Shown here: piece after piece, positions 12,571-22,848 of the stretch | Position numbering within the stretch: position 1 is the stretch's first letter | How the letters are laid out: the number at the start of each line of letters is the position of its first letter | Origin: Albugo candida | Lineage: Eukaryota > Oomycota > Peronosporomycetes > Albuginales > Albuginaceae | NCBI GenBank assembly: GCA_905220665.1 | Contig: CAJNAR010000195.1 | Location: 1 to 64,000, forward strand | DNA length: 64,000 bases | Direction: 5' to 3' | The notes under the pieces: model-generated | What the model was told of the DNA's origin: nothing | The model's input: the letters and a program-made list of their open reading frames with translations, nothing else | Databases searched by the model: none | Translations under genes and position numbers: made by a program

Positions 12571-15309
12571 ATATGTCGTCTTTGATTGATCAAAACTTAC
12601 AATTTCGAGCTTTCAATTCATATTTTCGAATTTCATGTAGTCTCCAACTTTCAAATCGAGGGATTGATTATATTGCGTACATCAACAAATACTGTGCGAT
12701 CTTTACTCAAATCGCTCCGAAAGCCCAAGACAGGTTTTTGGATTATCCATCAGGAGTTGTGCTACGCCATCAAGGTAAGGTTGCCACGCCCGGGTGTAAC
12801 TTTGCGGAGGTAGCATATATACGTATTTATCGAAGAAGTAGATCCTACTAGTTCTAGTTTATCAGCAGCATTCTTGGAATATCCTCTTCTTTAGTGTTGA
12901 TTCTATACACTACGCTCGTTATAGCAACCCACTATGAAAAGAAACGGCTTTTCTGATATTATACGCCAGCTTGTTGGAGAGCTTGAGAACACTACGTTTA
13001 AGCATAATATCTGAAAAGTAATCTTATATGTCGTCTTTGATTGATCAAAACTTACAATTTCGAGGTTTCAGATCATATTTTCGACTTTAATGTAGTCTCC
13101 AACTTTCAAATCGGGGGATTGATTATATTGCGTACATCAACAAATACTGTGCGATCTTTACTCAAATCGCTCCGAAAGCCCAAGACAGGTTTTTGGATTA
13201 TCCATCAGGAGTTGTGCTACGCCATCAAGGTAAGGTTGCCACGCCCGGGTGTAACTTTGCGGAGGTAGCATATATACGTATTTATCGAAGAAGTAGGTCC
13301 TACTAGTTCTAGTTTATTAGCAGCATTCTTGGAATATCTTCTTCTTTAGTGTTGATTTTATACACTACGCTCCTTAGAGCAACCCCACCAGAAAGAAAGA
13401 AAGAGCTTTTCTGATATTATACGCCAGCTTGTTGGAGAGCTTAAGAACACTACGTTTAAGCATAATATCTGAAACGTAATCTTATATGTCGTCTTTGATT
13501 GATCAAAACTTACAATTTCGAGCTTTCAATTCATATTTTCGAATTTCATGTAGTCTCCAACTTTCAAATCGAGAGATTGATTATATTGCGTACATCAACA
13601 AATACTGTGCGATCTTTACTCAAATCGGTCCGAAAGCCCAAGACAGGTTTTTGGATTATCCATCAGGAGTTGTGCTACGCCATCAAGGTAAGGTTGCCAC
13701 GCCCGGGTGTAACTTTGCGGAGGTAGCATATATACGTATTTATCGAAGAAGTAGATCCTACTAGTTCTAGTTTATCAGCAGCATTCTTGGAATATCCTCT
13801 TCTTTAGTGTTGATTCTATACACTACGCTCGTTATAGCAACCCACTATGAAAAGAAACGGCTTTTCTGATATTATACGCCAGCTTGTTGGAGAGCTTGAG
13901 AACACTACGTTTAAGCATAATATCTGAAAAGTAATCTTATATGTCGTCTTTGATTGATCAAAACTTACAATTTCGAGGTTTCAGATCATATTTTCGACTT
14001 TAATGTAGTCTCCAACTTTCAAATCGGGGAATTGATTATATTGCGTACATCAACAAATACTGTGCGATCTTTACTCAAATCGCTCCGAAAGCCCAAGACA
14101 GGTTTTTGGATTATCCATCAGGAGTTGTGCTACGCCATCAAGGTAAGGTTGCCACGCCCGGGTGTAACTTTGCGGAGGTAGCATATATACGTATTTATCG
14201 AAGAAGTAGGTCCTACTAGTTCTAGTTTATTAGCAGCATTCTTGGAATATCTTCTTCTTTAGTGTTGATTTTATACACTACGCTCCTTAGAGCAACCCCA
14301 CCAGAAAGAAAGAAAGAGCTTTTCTGATATTATACGCCAGCTTGTTGGAGAGCTTAAGAACACTACGTTTAAGCATAATATCTGAAACGTAATCTTATAT
14401 GTCGTCTTTGATTGATCAAAACTTACAATTTCGAGCTTTCAATTCATATTTTCGAATTTCATGTAGTCTCCAACTTTCAAATCGAGAGATTGATTATATT
14501 GCGTACATCAACAAATACTGTGCGATCTTTACTCAAATCGGTCCGAAAGCCCAAGACAGGTTTTTGGATTATCCATCAGGAGTTGTGCTACGCCATCAAG
14601 GTAAGGTTGCCACGCCCGGGTGTAACTTTGCGGAGGTAGCATATATACGTATTTATCGAAGAAGTAGATCCTACTAGTTCTAGTTTATCAGCAGCATTCT
14701 TGGAATATCCTCTTCTTTAGTGTTGATTCTATACACTACGCTCGTTATAGCAACCCACTATGAAAAGAAACGGCTTTTCTGATATTATACGCCAGCTTGT
14801 TGGAGAGCTTGAGAACACTACGTTTAAGCATAATATCTGAAAAGTAATCTTATATGTCGTCTTTGATTGATCAAAACTTACAATTTCGAGGTTTCAGATC
14901 ATATTTTCGACTTTAATGTAGTCTCCAACTTTCAAATCGGGGAATTGATTATATTGCGTACATCAACAAATACTGTGCGATCTTTACTCAAATCGCTCCG
15001 AAAGCCCAAGACAGGTTTTTGGATTATCCATCAGGAGTTGTGCTACGCCATCAAGGTAAGGTTGCCACGCCCGGGTGTAACTTTGCGGAGGTAGCATATA
15101 TACGTATTTATCGAAGAAGTAGATCCTACTAGTTCTAGTTTATTAGCAGCATTCTTGGAATATCTTCTTCTTTAGTGTTGATTCTATACACTACGCTCCT
15201 TAGAGCAACCCCACCAGAAAGAAAGAAAGAGCTTTTCTGATATTATACGCCAGCTTGTTGGAGAGCTTAAGAACACTACGTTTAAGCATAATATCTGAAA
15301 CGTAATCTT
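12571..15309 (+). repeat. Satellite dimer higher-order repeat, 913 bp x 3
   Basis: Dimers start near 12571, 13484 and 14397. The second and third copies look almost identical; shared variants include AATCGGTCCG and AATCGAGAGATTG. The first copy is slightly different. This is the most homogeneous and presumably most recently amplified part of the array. Confidence 0.85.
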
Positions 15310-16434
15310 ATATGTCGTCTTTGATTGATCAAAACTTACAATTTCGAGCTTTCAAGTCATATTTTCGAATTTCATGTAGTCTCCAACCTTCAAATCGAGG
15401 GATTGATGATATGCGAACATTAACAAATTCTGTACCATTTTTTACTCAAATGGCTCCGAATGCCTAATATAGGTTTTTGCATTATCCATCAGGAGTTGTG
15501 CTGCGCCATCAAGGTAAGGTTATCACGCCCGGGTGTAACTTTGCTGAGGTAGCATATATACGTATTTATCGAAGAAGAAGATCCTACTAGTTGTTGTTGA
15601 TAAGCAGCATTCACGCAATATACTCTTCTGTCGTGTTTAGTCTATAGACTACGCTCGTTATAGCAACCTCACTTAGAAACAAACGGCTTTTCTTATATTT
15701 TACGCCAGCTAGTTTGAGAGCTTAAGTGTCCTGCGTTTTAGAATAATATCTGAAACGAAATCTTATATGTCGTCTTCGATCGAGTAAAACTAACAATATT
15801 GAGGTTTCAAGTCATATTTTCGACTTTCATGTAGTCTCCAACTTTCAAATCGGGGGATTGATTTTATTTCGTACATTAACAAATTCTGTACCATTTTTTA
15901 CTCAAATGGCTCCGAATGCCTAATATAGGTTTTTGCATCATCCATCAGGAGTTGTGCTGCGCCATCCAGGTAAGGTTATCACGCCCGGGTGTAACTTTGC
16001 TGAGGTAGCATATATACGTATTTATCGAAGAAGTAGATCCTACTAGTTTTAGTTTATTAGCAGCATTCTCGAAATATACTCTTCTGTAGTGTTTAGTCTA
16101 TACACTACGCTCGTTATAGGAACCTCACTAAGAAAAGAAAGGGCTTTATTGATATTATACGTCAGCCGGTTGGAGAGCTTGAGAACACTATCCCATGTTG
16201 GCATATTATTTGAACGGAATATTTTGTGTCGTGGTCGGTTTTACTAAAATTGGAATTTTGAGGTTTCAGGACATATTTTCGACTTTCATGTAGTCTCCAA
16301 CTTTCAAATCGGGGGATTGATTATATTGTGTACATCAACGAATTGTGTACGATTTTCACTCAAATGGCTCCGAATGCCCAATATAGGTTTTCGCATTATC
16401 CATCAGGAGTTGTGCTGCTACGATCAAGGTAACT

Positions 16435-17900
16435 GAATATGTTCGCTTACAGAATATAACGAATCTCCCGATTAGAAAGTTTGAGACTACGTTCAGGTCG
16501 ATGGTACTTCAAAATGTCATACTGAAGACGACAAATAAGATTCTGTTTCAAATAATACGGTAACATGCGACAGTGTTCTTAAGCTCTTGAACGGGCTGGT
16601 GTATACAACTGGAATACATTTTCTTAGAAGTGAGGTTGCTATAACGTGCGTCGCATATAGAGTCCACACTACAGAATAGTATAATCCGTGAACGCTGCAT
16701 ATACATACAACGAGTAGGGGCTACTTGTCTGATATGTAGGTGTTATCCGCTGCCGCATCAGACGCTACACATGTCGTAAAAACCTTCGTTGATCGCATCT
16801 TTACAAAACTCTTGATGGATAATGCGAAACCTGTATTGGGCAATTGCAATCATTTGACTAAGAATCGAGGAGAATCTGTTCGCTTACTCATACCTCAAAA
16901 ATTCCAATTTCTCTCCAAACAGAAGAAGACCAATAAGTCCCGTTTCAAATACAAGGCATACATGGGATAGTGTTCCTAAGATTCTCGAAGTGGCTGGCGT
17001 GTACTACTAGAAAGCCATTACTTTTCTCAGTGAGATTGCTATAACACTACAGAAGAGTATATTCCCGGAATGCTGCTTAAATACCACAACTGGTGAGGTC
17101 TACTTCATAGATATGTAGGCATATCCGCTATCGCACCGACGTTACACATGTCGTGAAAAACGTACCTTGATCGCAGCGGCACAACTTCGGTGGATAATGC
17201 GAAAATTTATATAAGGCAATCGCAACCATTTTAGATAAAATCGTTGAGAATTAGCTTGTTCACACAAATTTCAAATCAGCTGATTTGAAAGCTACAGCCT
17301 TCAATAAAGTCCCGTTAGTCACGTAATACGTCGAAATTCCAATTTTTCTAAACCAAAGACGACAAAGAACGTTACGTTTCAAATAATATGCTAACATGCG
17401 ATAGTGTTCTTAAAATCTCCAACACGCTGGCGCAAAATATCAGAAAAGCCCTTTCTTTTCTAAGTGAGATTGCTATAACTGGCGTAGTGTATAGAACCCA
17501 ACACTACAAAAGAGTATATAGCGGGAATGCTGCGTGTATACTACAATAGTACGGTCTACTTCTCCGATACGTAGGTATATCCGATATCGTACCTGACGTT
17601 ACACATCACGTAAAACACTTATCTCAATCGTAGCGGCACAACTCTTGATGGATAATGCGAAACCCAATACCGGCCAAACGCAACCATTTGAATGAAAATC
17701 GTAGAGAAGTTTTTCGTCTACAAAATATAATCAAGCCCACCCCGTACACAAGCTTGAAACTACATTCAATTCGAATATATTACTAGATACCTCTAAAGTT
17801 CAATTTTGTCAAACCAAAGTGGCCAAAGAAGGTTGCGTTTCAAGTAATGTGCTCACATGCGATAGTGTTTTTGAGCTCTCGAGAGGCTGGCGTATACTTA
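16435..17900 (-). repeat. Diverged satellite units in inverted orientation
   Basis: Read on the minus strand, this region matches the satellite with many substitutions. The reverse-complement marks of the phase region and of the segment giving GGCTGGCGTRTA occur near 16528, 16921, 17356 and 17815, so about 3.3 units are present with spacings of 393-459 bp. The last forward unit breaks off after GATCAAGGTAA at about 16434 and the inverted series starts mid-unit. The small open frame at 16740-16970 has no support as a gene. Confidence 0.85.
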
Positions 17901-18411
17901 TGTAACTTTTGCTCGCAGTGAAACCACATCGGTTGTGCCATGTAAAACTTAATGCGTTGTAAAACATTCCAATCTGTTATTGTGATGCTCTAATCCATGT
18001 GATGCCACAGTTTTAATTCGTGTTTCCACCACTACGATTTGCTCTCCCTTTATACCCTTTTGCCATGTCGATGTGGTGTGATGGTGAAGATATTTATCGG
18101 CTTGTGTGGTCCAAAAGAAGGTTGAATAAGTTGTATTAATTCCGTCGAAGCAGTTGTCCATTCGCAGGAATGATTTTCGACTCATCGGATGAGAACCCCG
18201 CTGGAGGAATTGAATACGTTGCAGCTTTAGACGTTCCACTAAAAAAGTAACTTGTAGTTCACCATCCTGTCGGCGAACATATAAAAATGCTTTGCTGATC
18301 AGGTGAACATGCTTTGAATCTTTTTTGTGGTGCCGACCAAGCACAAAAAAATTTCGATCTAACATTGACTGCCGCTGTCGAGTAATCTCTGCTGGTATAT
18401 CAACGTGCATA
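17901..18411 (-). pseudogene. LINE fragment X: ORF2 region downstream of the RT catalytic core (family I)
   Basis: The minus strand encodes a degraded stretch of LINE ORF2 (frame 18410-17949). It matches the part of element B that begins at HVDIP and includes KKDSKHVHL and KLQRIQFLQ. It extends in decayed form to the FHCEQK region and stops at about 17901, where inverted satellite begins. The upstream (5') end at 18411 abuts the 14-bp tRNA-like site used by the other LINEs, so X looks like a 5'-truncated insertion at that site whose 3' end was later lost. It has no endonuclease or RT catalytic motif and is non-functional. Confidence 0.8.
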
Positions 18412-18425
18412 GCCTTCCTAGCTCA
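18412..18425 (+). repeat. LINE target duplication = tRNA 5' stub (left copy, element A)
   Basis: GCCTTCCTAGCTCA is directly repeated at 19996-20009 on the other side of element A. It has the form of tRNA nucleotides 1-14: a seven-base acceptor strand, TA, then GCTCA of the D-stem and A14. Confidence 0.9.
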
Positions 18426-18640
18426 GTTGAAGGTGTCTATATTACTAGAATTAGACTAACTGACTTCTCTAGTCGTCTCGGCTACCTTAAATAACATATA
18501 TACATATAAACACGTTTTACAAAATACCTTTGAGAGATGATATTATTTCCCTCGTTGCTAGTCCTGCAGTGCGGTAGCGTCCACCACTACAGTTCGAGAG
18601 TGTATCCATCGTGTAACGGATAAATGTTTAAAGGTGTAAA

Positions 18641-18782
18641 AGGTTCTGAAAAATGGTCCAAAGTACCGCGTTTTATAAAAGGATCCAAAAGTACCATGCG
18701 TTGTAAGACGGTCCAAGCGTAACGTTTGTTGTAAAACGGACCAAACGTACCGTGTGCTGTAAATGGTCCAAAGTACCGTGCT
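18641..18782 (+). repeat. ~28-bp minisatellite in the LINE A 3' UTR
   Basis: About five diverged copies of a motif like TAAAANGGTCCAAAGTACCG lie in tandem. In B, B' and D the same 3' UTR position holds essentially one copy. This is a local expansion inside the 3' UTR of A. Confidence 0.75.
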
Positions 18783-18899
18783 GTGCGAATTGTTGCGCGC
18801 CCCACTACGTTGAGCATAAGCAGCCAACTGAAATAAGATCCGAGTTCAACTTGCATTTGGACTCGCCTATGGCGTAGCCGTAGCAATGATCTTCAACTT

Positions 18900-19995
18900 C
18901 TAAAAAAATCCGCGGAATGATCCATGCGTTTGAAGTTGCTCCAAAAACTTTGCAAGCCCATTGCGGTCCTCTTGTTCGTAACACTGTGTTCGATGGTATC
19001 GAACGTGCACACTAAACGTGGTGTAGATCACGGGAAGTCCTGGAACTATCGGAGTTGCTGATAGCTTATCGAACAAACGATGATTCCGATCTGTCCAGAC
19101 GAAGTGCAGTGTCACCGCTTGGAATGCAAGCCATAATTCTAATATAATCTCTAAATATTCTTTCCAATCCGACCGTACTGTTGGGACAATTCCACATGCA
19201 ATATGCGTCCAACGTGGTCGAGAGGAGAAAAACTGATCCCAACTAGGGATTAACTCCCTCCATAATTGTGCCGTGTGATCGCACTCTAAAAAGAGATGTT
19301 GATCGGATTCCACTCCCACACGAAGGCTGCGTGCATAATATAATGTCGGGCTGAATATCTTTTCAGGAACCAGAAACGAGATCGAACTGGCAGCATCCGA
19401 AAGGCTAGACGAAACCGTAAATTCTCGAAAATTGGTAATACACGTTTTCGAAGATGCCGTGATGTAGCCACAAAAGTTCGAACTCGTTCTGAATCCAGTG
19501 CGTGCGATCTCTCCCGTGATGATCAATGTGTCGCCATCGGATGAGTCTTGGTTGGTTCGGGAGGTTTCCAGACGATTTTGACAGTTGTGAACGTGGAATG
19601 GATGGAGAATATTGTTTCCTTTCCTTGTTTTTGACTCCCACATAAAATGATCTGCCACTCGTGGTTGGTTTAATCCAAGTGATGAGCCCAATCGTCGAGT
19701 GGATACGCTGTAGTATCTGAGTGACTTCATTGTTAAGTAACTCAGCAACTTTACTTCAGCCATATCGGATGTGTTTAGCTCTTCATCGTTGTAATAGTTG
19801 GCGATGAATTCATCCTTCGTTGGCCATGTCTCACTTTCACGAATAAAGTCTTGCAGACTTCGAGTCTCGAAAAGCGTAGCGAGCGATTTCCGAAATTTTC
19901 GATGTGGCTCGTCCACCTCGCCAAGATTGTACCAAACATTTTGCGTCCTGGGATGACCAGTAGCAGCTTTGTAATGTAACTGTTTCCGCAGTGAA
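18900..19995 (-). pseudogene. LINE A ORF2 C-terminal remnant
   Basis: The longest open stretch (19916-18900) begins with a genuine ORF2 C-terminal segment (EPHRKFRKSLATLF). It then reads out of frame for about 130 codons, and returns to the true frame at VESDQHLFLEC and the later WTDRN-R-FD motif. Frameshifts therefore compensate each other, and the length of the frame is misleading. In this copy the first two Cys of the CCHC zinc motif are lost in the shifted or altered part. The segment homologous to D between the upstream region and the zinc motif is present, unlike in B and B'. Confidence 0.8.
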
Positions 19996-20030
19996 GCCTT
20001 CCTAGCTCAGTTAAGAGTGTTCGCCCGTAG
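19996..20030 (+). pseudogene. Decayed tRNA 5' half next to LINE A
   Basis: The right-hand duplication GCCTTCCTAGCTCA continues as GTTAAGAGTGTTCG. GCTC can pair with GAGT to form a D-arm, and the order acceptor strand, TA, D-arm is that of a tRNA. Downstream I cannot form an anticodon arm, T-arm or acceptor partner, so this is at most a tRNA relic. In a restored locus the 3' part would follow here. Confidence 0.5.
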
Positions 20031-20089
20031 TATGTGGACACCGTTCTGTTACTACAGTATGGTGGTTATCTACCCTATCCTAATCACTT

Positions 20090-20317
20090 CTATGTAACGC
20101 TCTGAAGAGCCCGGTCCAACTCCTGTACAGTTATTTCTGGTGTAGTTGCCAAAGGTCTTGACACGTCCATATCTTCAAAGATAGGTTGATGTTCACGGGG
20201 AGGGCTCTTTGGCTCCGCCGAGGGGCCCCACCGCAGCCTTTTTTGCCACCTCCCCGGATTCGAACCGGGGTATACACCGTCGGAACACATGTGTACAAAC
20301 GCTAAGCCCCCCGACGG
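20090..20317 (-). repeat. tRNA-derived SINE-like sequence or pseudo-tRNA with extra body
   Basis: On the minus strand an A-box-like GGGCTTAGCG (20298-20307) is followed about 36 nt later by an exact B box, GGTTCGAATCC, inside a paired T-arm (CCCGG/CCGGG, around 20235-20255). That is tRNA spacing. No acceptor stem closes, because the 3' side GAGGTGG has no partner. A GC-rich body continues for well over 100 nt, with a 66-codon frame (20290-20090) whose last part, ITVQELDRALQS, faintly recalls the linker before LINE RT domains. No poly(A) tail was seen. A SINE head fused to other sequence is my preferred reading. LINE P inserted in its A box. Confidence 0.45.
20303..20317 (+). repeat. Target duplication of LINE P, left copy
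   Basis: TAAGCCCCCCGACGG (15 bp) is repeated exactly at 27146-27160. On the minus strand it ends in GGGGGGCTTA, so the insertion lies right after GCTTA of the A-box-like sequence. Confidence 0.9.
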
Positions 20318-20378
20318 ACTTCTCTATTTGTCAGCTGCTACGTACTTCTAAAACAAACTTTCTACCCTGTCGAAGATA

Positions 20379-22848
20379 ATGGTTTCTATCGACATCTCAA
20401 GCCTTCCTACCGTCACCTCACCGGTTGTTGACCACCCGTATTCTAACAACTTGTCCGTTACATCGCCGGATGTGAATAACTTGTCTCCTCGTAGCTCGTC
20501 CGTTCGTGACCCGTTACCTGTAAAGTATACGCCCACGTCCTCCCCTATACCGTCAGACCCTTTACCTGTTGACGTGATAATTGGCCAATCAGAGGCCGCT
20601 ATGGAGATTGAGACACCTCTCTCTCCCATTCCAATTCCTGCCAATCTGCTGGTCGCAATGGAGGTGGATGACGCGTTGCCGTCAGCACCTCGGAAACCGG
20701 TTGAGCAAGGCCAGAAAACCGGTAATCGGCCAAGTCTCGCCGATCTCCTGAAGGGTCATGAGGAAATCTGCAAGGATAATGCTACTAAAAAGCAAATCCT
20801 TTACCGTCAGATCTACGCGCTATTGAAAAGCTGTTAGAAGACGGCCGTTCAAGTTGCGGGGTTTTGTCTGATCACTAAACTGCAGCCAAACCTTTCGCAT
20901 TACCGAGCGCCAAATTCTCCGCTGTGTTGGAGACTGGGCAAGCGCTGGTTCGAACCACACCAGCGCACATTTTGCGATCTTTTGTGTGAGATCATGGTAA
21001 TGTGACAGTCGACGAGCTTTTCGAAGCTAGAAAAATTGGCCAAGTGGCAAAATTACCTGGTGGTAATTTGAGACTACTTGTTATCGACGAGGAAGCCTGC
21101 CAGCAATTGGCCAATGAAAAAGATACGATTCTCAGTAACATCTACTCCTTCCGAGAATTTGATATTCTGGGCTTACACTTTTTTTGAATATTTTTAGAAT
21201 TGGACCGGAAATGTCCACTCTCAACTTGCGTCGGCATTCCATCGTCTTGGTTGCGATGTTCTGTATGAGTTCGCGAAGCCACTGCTTCGCGAAGACTTTC
21301 CACGTCGACTTGGAGAGTTTATTGCTGCGGCGCAAGCTGTCCTGACCAGATCAATGTTGGTGGCAAGAAAATATGTATCTAGGGGAGATACTACTTGGCT
21401 CGAGGAAAAGCTTCTCCACTCCCGGTTGATCGGTTGAGGATGGGTCAGCGCAGTCCGCATTGCTTACTGCTGCCGGTGATGACTCCTCAACCGAATCGGC
21501 AACAAAAAAAAATCGACTTCATCGGCTGAAAGTCAGCCCGTGAAGTCACAACCGAGACAACAACCAGACAGAATCAACGTAAACATGCCTGACGTGTCTA
21601 AACAAAGTCCCACAAACAAGCTTCCTGCTCGTACAGTCCCTTCTGTTAGCTACGCTGCTGATGGAAACGTTTCCAAAGTACCCAACTCGGATCCATCCCA
21701 ACAGCATATTTCTTCTGCGGTTCCGGATGTCAACAATAATGAACAAAAACTTGCAGAAAAAGCCTCGTCACAGTCTACTGAGGATACGTGAACTCCAAGT
21801 CGAACACGCAACAAGCGCAAACACTCGATCGATCGCTTTCAGAGTTTACTAAGCAATGCCTCTCCAACATCGTCGGAAGGTTTTGCTACAAGCAATTAAT
21901 TTAATGTGCTTGGCTCGGTCGACTTGGATTTTGTGAAAATCGACGTAACAACGAAAGCCGACTTAGAAAGAGGTACCAGATTGTACCATACGAGATTGTG
22001 GTTGAAAATGATCTGGCTAATTCCAAAGAAGCGTCTCATTTCATGAAGAAGAACCACACCCGGATCGAGAAGTACGATCGTCCTACTCGAGTGGCAGAGG
22101 TGGTGAATTTCCTTACCCAAGATTTAAAAACAGCTCAAACTCCCCCTCGACTAGATACTTTATTGAAAGAGGATGTTCATGTGGCGAAAGCAAGCAAACA
22201 TGCTGGATTCATCTCCAATGGAGACAGCACTGTTCACTTTGCCATGGAACATCCGATTTCACTGCATGGAGTGCTAACTCGTAGCATGAGGTCGAATGAC
22301 TCATGCTTGGAGCAAGTGGTGCAAATACACACCATAAACCGTATACTTGAAGCCTCCGAGCTGAATTCGGACACCGCGTTCGGCAAAAAATGGTCCAAGC
22401 AAGTCGGTGGTTCCGATCCGGCCGTTCAAAAAAATATGCTCGAAATATTGGACAAATGGTGGACTTTATCAGTGGAAGTGGTAGAATTGACACCAGCAAC
22501 ATTCTCGCTCGCGTTTTTTGAGCTGATGTTGATGCGCACGGCACCAACAATATACAGTATCATAGCGATCACTGGATCCAGTACGTTACTCGTCAGCCGG
22601 TGTTGTAGATTCCAACTCACCATTGTCGTCTGCTTCACACGAATGTGTTGTTGCACATTTTGCGCTCACCGCTAGGTGCACTTTGTCTCAGCGAGTGGTT
22701 TGACGCAAAGTGGGAGATTTCAATTCTCGATGACTCGGTGCAGTTACAGTCGTCGGCCCTTCTTCTTACCGACGAAGCTTCCATGCTACAGCTGAACGAG
22801 GAAGACGAAGTTAAGAAACTCGTCGTTGGGCCCCTTTCAGTTCAATAA
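20379..22848 (+). pseudogene. LINE P ORF1 remnant
   Basis: The start MVSIDISSLP matches the ORF1 starts of C and E. The reading frame breaks near 20835, near 21187, around 21230-21540 and again after 21791. Recognisable blocks are KLPGGNLRLLV (about 21050-21085), YSFREFDILG (about 21145-21175), the C-terminal block NSKEASHF to RPTRVAEVV (about 22020-22110), and SPLGALCLSEWFDAKW (about 22664-22712). The final codons overlap ORF2. The intact homologue in C is 828 codons. The protein presumably binds the element RNA, as other LINE ORF1 proteins do, but I see no known motif. Confidence 0.85.

Larger units (their letters stand above)
1..16434 (+). repeat. Satellite array, ~456-bp unit, forward orientation
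   Basis: Roughly 35 tandem units fill this stretch and the array continues off the left edge. Using the recurring phase mark GTCGTCTT-GATTGATCAAAAC, units start near 342, 799, 1247, 1704, 2197, 2651, 3109, 3566, 4012, 4470, 4925, 5381, 5839, 6296, 6746, 7196 and so on to about 15766. Most spacings are 446-460 bp. Two variants of the first module alternate: type 1 has ACTGTGCGATC and AAGCCCAAGACAGG; type 2 has TTCTGTACCATTTTT and ATGCCTAATATAGG. The second module also has two variants (TTTATTAGCAGCATTCTTGG versus TTGATAAGCAGCATTCACGC). Short reading frames of 66-92 codons recur in two overlapping frames, which is expected from repetition and is not evidence of coding. A centromeric or other heterochromatic location is only inference. 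Confidence 0.95.
18426..19995 (-). mobile_element. LINE A, 5'-truncated copy (family I)
   Basis: This minus-strand non-LTR element keeps only the ORF2 C-terminus and the 3' UTR. Its 3' terminus (18426 onward on the plus strand, starting GTTGAAGGTGTC) is the conserved LINE end and has no poly(A). It is flanked by the 14-bp duplication at 18412-18425 and 19996-20009. The 5' truncation falls at the FHC-QK codons of ORF2, almost exactly where fragment X stops. Confidence 0.9.

Noticed and set aside
356..15094. Dozens of short open frames (66-92 codons) with similar products across the satellite
   Set aside because: They recur because the DNA is tandemly repeated, occur in two overlapping frames, and are lost in variant units. 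No codon-level constraint can be seen.
1..16434. CRISPR-like or rDNA spacer interpretation of the regular repeats
   Set aside because: Units are about 456 bp with no short identical repeats separated by unique spacers, and no rRNA sequence is present.
16740..16970. 76-codon frame as a small gene
   Set aside because: It lies entirely in decayed inverted satellite sequence.
18558..18886. Minus-strand frames of 89-99 codons
   Set aside because: They are read through the minisatellite and 3' UTR of LINE A and do not match the ORF2 C-terminus in frame.
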